This document shows, piece by piece, positions 1-5,853 of a DNA stretch of 7,653 bases (position 1 is the stretch's first letter; every line of letters starts with the position of its first letter). The notes under the pieces were generated by a model that was not told where the DNA came from, did no database searches, and saw only the letters and a list, made by a program, of their open reading frames with translations. The stretch comes from an uncultured Clostridia bacterium (GTDB lineage Bacteria; Bacillota; Clostridia; Peptostreptococcales; Anaerovoracaceae). The position numbers and the translations under genes were made by a program. The stretch spans positions 1 to 7,653 of the forward strand of contig CAKQVC010000087.1 in the NCBI GenBank assembly GCA_934277655.1, read 5' to 3'.

Positions 1-722
1 ATAACGAAATCGGAACGGTTCAGCCAATTAAGGAAATTGCAAAGATTGCAAAGGCTCATAAAATTCTTTTCCACACTGATGCGGTTCAGGCATTGGGAAA
101 TGTTCCGATTGATGTAAAAGATTTGGGTGTGGATTTAATGTCAATGTCATCCCATAAGATTTATGGACCGAAGGGTGAAGGAGCATTATATATCAGAAAA
201 GGCGTCAGAATTTCAAACTATCTGCATGGCGGTGCACAGGAAAGTGGCAAAAGAGCCGGTACTGAAAACCTGACGGGTATTGTTGGTTTCGGAAAAGCTG
301 CTGAACTTGCAAAAACGAATTTTGAAGAACATGTACAGCATTGCAGTTCTTTAAGAAACTATTTCGTAGAAAGAATTTTGTCTGAAATTCCGGATACAGA
401 GCTAAACGGAACAATGGAAGCAAGACACCCCGGTAATGCGAATATTACATTCAAATATATCGAAGGCGAATCTATTCTTCTGTTATTAAACCAGTTTGGA
501 ATCAGTGTTTCGACAGGTTCTGCATGTTCTTCAGCATCCCTTGAACCATCGCATGTTCTGACCGCTCTGGGTGTACCGGTAGAAATGATTCATGGTACGG
601 TAAGATTTACGATCGGCGATTTTACAACGAAAGATGACATCGATTATGTCGTAGAGCATTTAAAAACAATTGTAGAGAAATTAAGAGCATTATCTCCGGT
701 TAATGCAGAGAAAGGTTGGTAA
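1..722 (+). CDS. nifS: Cysteine desulfurase, NifS/IscS type (5' end cut by the window)
   Basis: This PLP enzyme converts L-cysteine to alanine and leaves a persulfide on its active-site cysteine for delivery to Fe-S and tRNA-thiolation partners. The reading frame is open from base 3 to the stop at 720-722, so about 239 C-terminal residues are visible. Family members have roughly 380-400, so about 150 residues lie upstream. Visible motifs in order are NEIGT near the edge, HTDAVQA, SSHKIYGPKG with the PLP-binding lysine (codon 156-158), GGAQESGKRAGTEN, and STGSACSS with the catalytic cysteine (codon 525-527) in the long flexible loop of group I enzymes. The TTG at 93 lies inside the conserved fold and is not the real start. 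nifU follows after 5 nt and mnmA after that, so this is a sulfur donor operon. Compare Bacillus yrvO-mnmA. Whether it serves mainly Fe-S assembly or tRNA thiolation cannot be told from sequence. Confidence 0.95.
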   Translation, partial: NEIGTVQPIKEIAKIAKAHKILFHTDAVQALGNVPIDVKDLGVDLMSMSSHKIYGPKGEGALYIRKGVRISNYLHGGAQESGKRAGTENLTGIVGFGKAAELAKTNFEEHVQHCSSLRNYFVERILSEIPDTELNGTMEARHPGNANITFKYIEGESILLLLNQFGISVSTGSACSSASLEPSHVLTALGVPVEMIHGTVRFTIGDFTTKDDIDYVVEHLKTIVEKLRALSPVNAEKGW

Positions 723-727
723 TAAAT

Positions 728-1177
728 ATGGCTTTATATAATGATATTGTAATGGACAACTTCCTGAACCCTAAAAATGTAGGCGAAATGGAAAATCCAG
801 ATGGCACAGGTATTTACGGAAGCCCGGTCTGCGGCGATATGATGCAGATTCAAATCAAAGTGGAAGACGATAAAATTACAGACGCTAAATTCAAGACATT
901 TGGCTGTGGCTCCGCAATCGCATCTTCCAGCATGGCTACTTCCATGATCATCGGAAAGACGGTAGAAGAAGCTCTGGAACTTACAAACAAGCAGATTATC
1001 GAAGAACTGGGAGGACTTCCTCCTGTAAAAATTCACTGCTCTGTTCTTGCTGATAAGGCAATAAAAAATGCAATCTATGATTATGCTACGAAGAACGGAA
1101 AGTATTATGCAGCCTTAGAAGGTTACGATCCGAACGCAGACGATGATGAGGATGAACATGGAGCTGTCGAAGAATAA
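728..1177 (+). CDS. nifU: Fe-S cluster assembly scaffold, NifU N-terminal/IscU family
   Basis: This 149-residue protein is a scaffold on which Fe-S clusters are assembled from iron and the sulfur supplied by the desulfurase encoded just upstream. The three ligand cysteines are present: C35 in SPVCGD (with D37), C60 in FGCGSAIASSS, and C104 in KIHCSVLA. The single IscU-like domain fills residues 1 to about 128. There is no NifU-type C-terminal Nfu domain. The tail is strongly acidic (NADDDEDEHGAVEE). The ATG at 728 is chosen because MALYNDIVMDNF matches the family start and an AAAGG site lies at 711-715; a TTG at 716 would only add four residues. The gene starts 5 nt after nifS and its last 20 nt overlap mnmA, which indicates one transcript. 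The missing LPPxK chaperone motif of proteobacterial IscU is replaced by LPPVKIHC, as in SufU-like and clostridial NifU-like proteins, so HscA-type chaperones are probably not involved. Confidence 0.94.
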   Translation: MALYNDIVMDNFLNPKNVGEMENPDGTGIYGSPVCGDMMQIQIKVEDDKITDAKFKTFGCGSAIASSSMATSMIIGKTVEEALELTNKQIIEELGGLPPVKIHCSVLADKAIKNAIYDYATKNGKYYAALEGYDPNADDDEDEHGAVEE

Positions 1178-2285
1178 AGTATTACTGGGATTAAGCGGCG
1201 GGGTCGATAGTGCTACCGCTGCTTTATTATTAAAAGAAAAAGGCCTTGAAGTTACCGGATATTATTTTGATGTATCCGGCAATAATATACAGGGAAGAAA
1301 AGAGGCCCGCAAGGTTGCGGAGCAGGTAGGGATTCCTTTACTTTTAGATGATGTGTCCGAAGAATTCCGTAATATCGTAATTTCAAATTTTATAGAAGAG
1401 TATCTCCATGGCAGGACGCCGAATCCGTGTATTATGTGTAATCCTAATATAAAATTCCGTCATCTGATTGAAAAAGCAGATGAAATCGGAGCCTATTATA
1501 TTGCAACAGGACATTACTGCAGGATTGGTTGTGATAAGCGTCAGCCAGAGCAGGCAGAATGTGGGATAGATATAAGCTCCGGAAAAAACGATAAGACTGA
1601 GAAGTCTTCTGATTACTATATTCAGCGTGCAGCAAACGAAAAAAAGGATCAGTCCTACATGCTATATCGACTGGAGCAGGATGTTTTAAGTAGGCTGATT
1701 TTTCCGCTGGGACAATTCTTATCAAAAGATGAGACACGACAGCTTGCCCGTGAAAAACATCTGGATAATGCAGAAAAGAAAGACAGTCAGGAAATCTGCT
1801 TTATTTCTCCAGATGAAAGCTATATCCAATACATTCAGGCGTTGGGATATTCTTCAAAACCAGGGAATTTTATTGATAAAAATGGAAAGGTATTGGGAAC
1901 TCATCAGGGAATTCTTCACTATACCATCGGGCAGCGAAAAGGATTGGGAGTTGCGCTTGGAAAACCTGCTTTTGTGACGGATATTGACTGCAGTCGTAAC
2001 GAAATTGTACTGGGAGATAATGAAGATCTTTTCGAAAACGAAGTAATTTCAAGGGATAACTGCTTTGTATCCGGAACTCTTGAGGATTATAACGGAAAGC
2101 AGGTCCTTGCAAAAGTACGCTACTCTGCACAACCATCAGAAGCGGTCATTCACGTAGACGGCGACCGAATCCATACTGTTTTTTTACAGAAGCAGAGGGC
2201 AATCACGCCAGGACAATCCATTGTTTTTTATGATGGAGATAAATTACTTGGCGGTGGTTTTATCGAAAAAAATCTGTCCGTATAA
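1158..2285 (+). CDS. mnmA: tRNA-specific 2-thiouridylase MnmA
   Basis: MnmA activates C2 of the wobble uridine of tRNA-Lys, -Glu and -Gln with ATP and inserts sulfur to make s2U34. The 375-residue product has the PP-loop SGGVDS (13-18), the first catalytic cysteine C94 in TPNPCIMCN, ATGHY (116-120), KDQSYMLY (163-170), the second catalytic cysteine C214 in DSQEICF, and GQRKGLG (258-264) leading into the C-terminal beta-barrel domain that ends with GGGFIE. I chose the ATG at 1158 because GAGG at 1148-1151 sits 6 nt before it. In-frame ATGs at 1143, 1146 and 1152 would overlap that site. The gene overlaps nifU by 20 nt, so translation is probably coupled. Two oddities: the segment after the PP-loop is shorter than in E. 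coli MnmA and lacks its NWEE stretch, and about 23 extra residues containing C125 and C135 lie between ATGHY and KDQSY. The core catalytic set is intact, so function is well supported. Confidence 0.95.
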   Translation: MELSKNKVLLGLSGGVDSATAALLLKEKGLEVTGYYFDVSGNNIQGRKEARKVAEQVGIPLLLDDVSEEFRNIVISNFIEEYLHGRTPNPCIMCNPNIKFRHLIEKADEIGAYYIATGHYCRIGCDKRQPEQAECGIDISSGKNDKTEKSSDYYIQRAANEKKDQSYMLYRLEQDVLSRLIFPLGQFLSKDETRQLAREKHLDNAEKKDSQEICFISPDESYIQYIQALGYSSKPGNFIDKNGKVLGTHQGILHYTIGQRKGLGVALGKPAFVTDIDCSRNEIVLGDNEDLFENEVISRDNCFVSGTLEDYNGKQVLAKVRYSAQPSEAVIHVDGDRIHTVFLQKQRAITPGQSIVFYDGDKLLGGGFIEKNLSV

Positions 2286-2332
2286 TGTAGACTCAACTTT
2301 CTCATACTATGTGTGAAGGGGAGTGATGAAAT

Positions 2333-2539
2333 ATGAAAATGGCTACAGGAGCAGTTACAATCGCAGCAGTAGGCGCTGCTGCACTTATGGCATATTCGTC
2401 GATGAAGCCACACGCAAAGCATCAGCTGAAAAAGGAATTTAAAGATACGTTTCATCATATGGATGATGTGAAAGATGAACTCATAAGCATCAGACATGAT
2501 ATGACGGAAATGGCCAAAACATTAAAAAATCAAATGTGA
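2333..2539 (+). CDS. Small single-pass membrane protein of unknown function
   Basis: I do not recognise this 68-residue protein. Residues about 4-22 are a run of small and hydrophobic residues (Ala, Gly, Val, Ile) that could form one membrane helix with no clear signal-peptidase site. The remainder is charged and predicted by eye to be helical, perhaps a coiled coil (LKKEFKDTF, then DDVKDELISIRHDM). This layout resembles YtxH-like small envelope proteins, but similarity is only in style. AAGGGGAG at 2316-2323 lies 9 nt before the ATG at 2333, a strong site that supports real translation. It follows mnmA by 47 nt without an obvious promoter and ends one base before a strong terminator, so it is probably the last gene of the sulfur-transfer operon. 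Nothing in the sequence links it functionally to thiolation. Confidence 0.8.
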   Translation: MKMATGAVTIAAVGAAALMAYSSMKPHAKHQLKKEFKDTFHHMDDVKDELISIRHDMTEMAKTLKNQM

Positions 2540-2540
2540 A

Positions 2541-2581
2541 ACAGAAAGTCTATGGGAAAACCATAGACTTTCTGTTTTTTT
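2541..2581 (+). terminator. Strong intrinsic terminator ending the nifS-nifU-mnmA operon
   Basis: A perfect 15-bp stem (ACAGAAAGTCTATGG at 2541-2555, its complement at 2561-2575) with a GAAAA loop is followed by a run of seven T residues (2575-2581). It starts right after the stop codon of the small membrane protein. The opposite strand has no comparable T run, so it acts rightward only. Confidence 0.95.
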
Positions 2582-2592
2582 CATGGTACAAT
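2564..2592 (+). promoter_or_regulatory. Candidate sigma-A promoter for alaS, extended -10
   Basis: The -10 TACAAT (2587-2592) matches five of six consensus bases and is preceded by TG at 2584-2585, an extended -10. A weaker -35, TAGACT (2564-2569), lies 17 nt upstream within the descending arm of the terminator. Transcription would begin near 2599, giving a leader of about 93 nt. This is the best promoter between the terminator and alaS; the better-looking TATAAT at 2669-2674 would start transcription on top of the ribosome binding site. Confidence 0.6.
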
Positions 2593-2604
2593 AATACTAT
2601 TGTA
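2587..2604. repeat. Perfect inverted repeat across the alaS -10 and start site
   Basis: TACAATAATACTATTGTA consists of two 7-base arms (2587-2593 and 2598-2604) around ATAC. It begins with the -10 element and spans the predicted transcription start near 2599, so it could be an operator. It is AT-rich, so chance is possible. Confidence 0.5.
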
Positions 2605-2617
2605 TGATTTTTGAACG

Positions 2618-2645
2618 ATGGTTGAAAAAAGCTGTTTTTGACCAT
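2618..2645 (+). promoter_or_regulatory. Hairpin in the alaS 5' leader
   Basis: The arms ATGGTTGAAAA (2618-2628) and TTTTTGACCAT (2635-2645) pair over 11 positions with two G-U wobbles, closing a six-base loop. It has no T tail after it, so it is not a terminator. It ends 31 nt before the alaS ribosome binding site and could be a stability or regulatory element. The leader is too short for a T-box riboswitch. Confidence 0.4.
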
Positions 2646-2676
2646 GTAGAAATCAGTAAACTTTGAATTATAATTC

Positions 2677-2682
2677 AGGAGG
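2677..2682 (+). promoter_or_regulatory. Ribosome binding site of alaS
   Basis: A full AGGAGG lies 9 nt before the ATG at 2692. It sets the start and rules out the nearby TATAAT (2669-2674) as a working -10, because the message would then begin within the site. Confidence 0.9.
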
Positions 2683-2691
2683 AATTCATAT

Positions 2692-5331
2692 ATGGAAAAA
2701 CTAGGTTTAAATGAAATACGAAAACTTTTTCTGGACTTTTATGCAACGAAAGAGCATTATGTAGGAAAATCAGCAAGTTTGATTCCCAGAAATGATAAAT
2801 CCATTCTGATCATTAACTCCGGCATGGCGCCCTTAAAAGCATATTTTGCAGGTACGGAAACGCCGCCGAAAAAAAGAATGTGTACATGCCAGAAGTGTAT
2901 CAGAACCGGCGATATTGATAACGTAGGTCTTACTGCAAGACATGGTACATTTTTTGAAATGCTTGGAAATTTTAGCTTTGGGGACTATTTTAAAAAGGAA
3001 TCTCTGACCTGGGGTGTTGAATTCCTGACACAGAAACTTGGCTTTCCTATGGACAAACTTTGGGCAACAGTTTACCTTGATGATGAGGAAACAATTGGAA
3101 TCTGGAAAGGTCTGGGGATGAATCCGGACCATATCGTCCGTCTCGGCAAAGAAGATAACTTCTGGGAAATCGGTCTGGGACCATGCGGTCCGGACTCTGA
3201 AATTTTCTATGACAGAGGAGAAGAATTTGGCTGCGGCAAACCTGACTGTAAACCGGGATGCGACTGTGATCGTTTCCTTGAAATTTGGAATCATGTTTTC
3301 ACACAGTTCAGTAAGGAAGAGGATGGATCATACTCTAATCTGGCACATCCTAACATTGACACAGGGATGGGCCTTGAGCGAATGGCATGCGTTATGCAAG
3401 GCACAGACTCCATCTTTGATGTAGACACAATTCGATATATTTTGCAGGGTGTTGTTGAAAAATCTGGTGTAGAGTATTATGACGGAGAAAAACCAACAGA
3501 TGTATCCATTCGTATTATTACTGACCATCTGAGAGCGATGACCTTTATGATCGCTGATGGAATCATGCCTTCAAATGAAGGAAGGGGATATGTCTTGAGA
3601 CGATTGATTCGAAGAGCGGCAAGACATGGACGTATTCTTGGCATCCAAGGGATTTTCCTGACCGAACTTATGAACCGTGTCGTAGAAGTGTCTGGGGATG
3701 CTTATCCAGAACTGGTTGAAAAGAAAGCGTATATTCAGAAGATCATTCAGGTGGAGGAAGAAAATTTTGCAGCTACCATTGACAAAGGCGAGGAAATCAT
3801 CAGCGGATACATCAATAACCTGAAAAAAGAGGGTAAAACAGCCTTAGATGGTGCAAGTGCATTCAAGCTTTATGATACCTATGGATTTCCTTTGGAACTT
3901 ACACAGGAAATCCTTGCAGAAAACGGACTGACCGCTGACGAAGAAGGTTTTAAGGCGAATATGCAGGCTCAGAAAGATCTTGCGAGAAAGAACAGAAAAT
4001 CCAGTGAAGATGAAGGCTGGGATAAAAACGAGTTGGAACTGGACGTAGAAAAAACCATATTTACAGGATATGAAACGCTTCTGGATACTGGAAACGTGCT
4101 GGCGATCATTAAAGATGGCCGTCTGGCAGATCGTGCGACAGAAGGCGAAAAAGCAGTTATCGTCCTGGACAAAACTCCATTTTATGCAGAAGGTGGCGGC
4201 CAAGTTTGCGATAATGGTTTTATGTCAACAATGACAGACGCAGATGATGATAAAATTTTTGATGCAGAAGTTGTAAAAGTTGAAAAGAAAGATGGTATCT
4301 TCTATCATACGATCAAAGTCCTTTCCAATGAAATTCATAAAGGCGAGGAAGTTCTTCTTGCGGTAGATCCTGAAAAGCGAAATGCAACGGCAAGAAACCA
4401 TACAGCAACTCATCTGCTACAAAAAGCACTTCGTGAAGTTGTGGGAACCCATGTGGAACAGGCAGGTTCGATGGTAAATGAACATATGCTCAGATTCGAC
4501 TTTTCGCATTTTGAAGCGGTTACTAAGGAACAGCTTGAGCAGGTAGAAATGATCGTAAATGAAGTTATCAATGACTTCATGCCTGTAAATACATCGGAAA
4601 TGACCATGGAAGAAGCAGAGAAAACAGGTGCAATGGCACTCTTTGGAGAAAAATATGGATCCAAAGTACGAGTTGTGAATGTAGGGGACTGGTCTATTGA
4701 GCTCTGTGGAGGCACTCACGTGACAAATACCGGAGAAATCGGTGCTTTCAAGATTGTATCGGAAGGTGGTGTTGCTTCCGGAGTCAGAAGAATCGAAGCA
4801 ATTACAGGAACCGGGGTCCTGAAAGCTGCCAAGGATGCAGAAGATCTCCTGTTGCAGACTTGTGAAGCCTTGAAGTGCAATAAGAATGCACTTGCAGACC
4901 GTGCAAAAGCATTAACCGAAGAACTGAAAGCCGTTAAGAAAGAACTGGAAGAGCTGAAAAAGGCTGCGATGGGCGGTGAAGTAGATGCAATGATAGCAAA
5001 TGCAAAGATAATCAATGGAATCAAGCTGATTACAAAAGAGTTTGCAGATTGCAGCATCAACGATCTACGAGGATTATCAGATGACATTAAAGCCTCTCAT
5101 AAAGGCATTGTCATGGTCTTTGCTGCAGTAAACGGTGGTAAAGTTACCTTTATGGTTTCTATTACAGATGATTTACTGGAAAAAGGTTTACATGCCGGCA
5201 ATATGATCAAGCAGATAGCCGCAGCAGCTGGTGGTGGCGGCGGCGGTAAAGCTGACATGGCACAGGCAGGTGCGAAAGATCCATCCAAAATAAAAGATGC
5301 ATTTGCGGTTGCAGAAAGTTTGATAAAATAG
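2692..5331 (+). CDS. alaS: Alanyl-tRNA synthetase
   Basis: AlaRS joins alanine to tRNA-Ala, recognising the acceptor-stem G3-U70 pair, and hydrolyses mischarged Ser- and Gly-tRNA-Ala. The 879-residue length is normal (E. coli 876). The class II catalytic domain covers about 1-250, with the RHGTFFEMLGNFSFGDYF block at 83-100 and GMGLER (motif 3) at 225-230. The tRNA-recognition helical domain follows to about 450. The editing domain carries all four metal ligands: H570 and H574 in HTATH, C672 and H676 in CGGTH. A coiled-coil linker (about 735-760) leads to the C-Ala/DHHA1 domain with the Gly-rich GGGGGGKADMAQAG near the end (847-860). AGGAGG at 2677-2682, 9 nt upstream, fixes the ATG. Two cysteine groups in the catalytic domain (C64, C66, C69 and C181, C186, C190, C192) are absent from E. 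coli AlaRS. It appears to head its own transcript, followed by ireB. Confidence 0.98.
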   Translation: MEKLGLNEIRKLFLDFYATKEHYVGKSASLIPRNDKSILIINSGMAPLKAYFAGTETPPKKRMCTCQKCIRTGDIDNVGLTARHGTFFEMLGNFSFGDYFKKESLTWGVEFLTQKLGFPMDKLWATVYLDDEETIGIWKGLGMNPDHIVRLGKEDNFWEIGLGPCGPDSEIFYDRGEEFGCGKPDCKPGCDCDRFLEIWNHVFTQFSKEEDGSYSNLAHPNIDTGMGLERMACVMQGTDSIFDVDTIRYILQGVVEKSGVEYYDGEKPTDVSIRIITDHLRAMTFMIADGIMPSNEGRGYVLRRLIRRAARHGRILGIQGIFLTELMNRVVEVSGDAYPELVEKKAYIQKIIQVEEENFAATIDKGEEIISGYINNLKKEGKTALDGASAFKLYDTYGFPLELTQEILAENGLTADEEGFKANMQAQKDLARKNRKSSEDEGWDKNELELDVEKTIFTGYETLLDTGNVLAIIKDGRLADRATEGEKAVIVLDKTPFYAEGGGQVCDNGFMSTMTDADDDKIFDAEVVKVEKKDGIFYHTIKVLSNEIHKGEEVLLAVDPEKRNATARNHTATHLLQKALREVVGTHVEQAGSMVNEHMLRFDFSHFEAVTKEQLEQVEMIVNEVINDFMPVNTSEMTMEEAEKTGAMALFGEKYGSKVRVVNVGDWSIELCGGTHVTNTGEIGAFKIVSEGGVASGVRRIEAITGTGVLKAAKDAEDLLLQTCEALKCNKNALADRAKALTEELKAVKKELEELKKAAMGGEVDAMIANAKIINGIKLITKEFADCSINDLRGLSDDIKASHKGIVMVFAAVNGGKVTFMVSITDDLLEKGLHAGNMIKQIAAAAGGGGGGKADMAQAGAKDPSKIKDAFAVAESLIK

Positions 5332-5337
5332 TATAAT
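5309..5337 (+). promoter_or_regulatory. Candidate promoter for ireB inside the end of alaS
   Basis: A perfect -10, TATAAT (5332-5337), starts one base after the alaS stop. It has a partial -35, TTGCAG (5309-5314), at exactly 17 nt spacing. Transcription would start near 5344, leaving a leader of about 79 nt before ireB. There is no terminator between alaS and ireB, so the promoter would add to read-through from alaS. The -35 is weak. Confidence 0.5.
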
Positions 5338-5422
5338 AGGAGTATCCGGTAATAAATCCAACAAAAGCGATAAATGTTGTGATCGGGTACGTTACATTTT
5401 AATTAGAAAGGGGAGCCCTGGA

Positions 5423-5668
5423 ATGGATAAGAATACGATAATGTTTGATGCGTTTAAAACACAGAAAAGCAATAAACAGATTATCGAAGAGGTTTACTGT
5501 GCACTGAAAGAGAAGGATTATAATCCGATTGATCAACTGGTTGGATATCTGATTTCAGGGGATCCTTCTTATATTACGAGCTATAACAACGCCAGAACAC
5601 TGATTAAAGGTGTTGATCGTGATGAATTGATCGCAGAGATGCTGCGGGGATATATCAATGTTCAGTAA
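5423..5668 (+). CDS. ireB: IreB family regulatory phosphoprotein (DUF965/UPF0297)
   Basis: IreB is a small cytoplasmic protein that, in Enterococcus faecalis, is phosphorylated by the PASTA kinase IreK and acts against cephalosporin resistance. The 81-residue product shows the family core: EEVYCALKEKDYNPIDQLVGYLISGDPSYITSYNNAR, an intact block over residues 22-58 (quoted here only by its landmarks NPIDQLVGYLISGDP and NNAR), and the C-terminal RDELIAEMLRGYI. The N-terminus NTIMFDA aligns with the ETVRF region of the enterococcal protein, so T5 matches one of its two phosphothreonines; the other position is not a threonine here. AAAGGGGAG at 5407-5415 lies 7 nt before the ATG. The alaS-ireB-ruvX order is the standard one in Firmicutes. 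No kinase gene is in the window, so the role is by homology. Confidence 0.94.
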   Translation: MDKNTIMFDAFKTQKSNKQIIEEVYCALKEKDYNPIDQLVGYLISGDPSYITSYNNARTLIKGVDRDELIAEMLRGYINVQ

Positions 5669-5803
5669 AAAAGTTTTGCACATATGTGGCTTTTCTATGA
5701 GCTGCGTTTTGTGAATGTACTTTTGTCGTTATTCTGGAAATATTCTGTGATATTTTTTGCAGGATTGCAGAGATATTTCTTACATAATAGGCTGATTATT
5801 TTT

Positions 5804-5831
5804 AGGCGGGCTGAAAAGTCCGCTTATTTTT
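5804..5831 (+). terminator. Terminator-like hairpin just upstream of ruvX
   Basis: The arms AGGCGGGC (5804-5811) and GTCCGCTT (5818-5825) pair over 8 positions with two G-U wobbles around TGAAAA, followed by ATTTTT (5826-5831). The reverse strand has no T tail. It would end the ireB transcript, or act as a partial attenuator, because ruvX starts 22 nt later with no room for a promoter between. Confidence 0.7.
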
Positions 5832-5853
5832 CGGTCGGGAAAGGAAAATTAAT

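Noticed and set aside
734..1036. Antisense 100-codon frame over nifU
   Set aside because: The + strand is clearly nifU with all ligand cysteines; the antisense protein is meaningless in composition.
2669..2674. Consensus TATAAT as the alaS promoter
   Set aside because: It has no -35 at proper spacing and would start transcription inside or beyond the AGGAGG site at 2677-2682.
2582..2691. T-box riboswitch upstream of alaS
   Set aside because: Only about 93 nt separate the predicted start from the gene, there is no antiterminator/terminator pair, and no T-box consensus is seen.
2833..3294. Antisense open frame of 153 codons within alaS
   Set aside because: It lies fully within a strongly conserved part of alaS on the other strand, has no ribosome binding site and encodes no recognisable domain.
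3844..4719. Several overlapping antisense frames of 60-120 codons
   Set aside because: All are shadows of alaS codons; their proteins are low-complexity Ser/Phe/Cys-rich strings without motifs.
5226..5248. GGT/GGC repeat tract as a phase-variable microsatellite
   Set aside because: It encodes the conserved glycine run of the AlaRS C-terminal domain and uses mixed codons.
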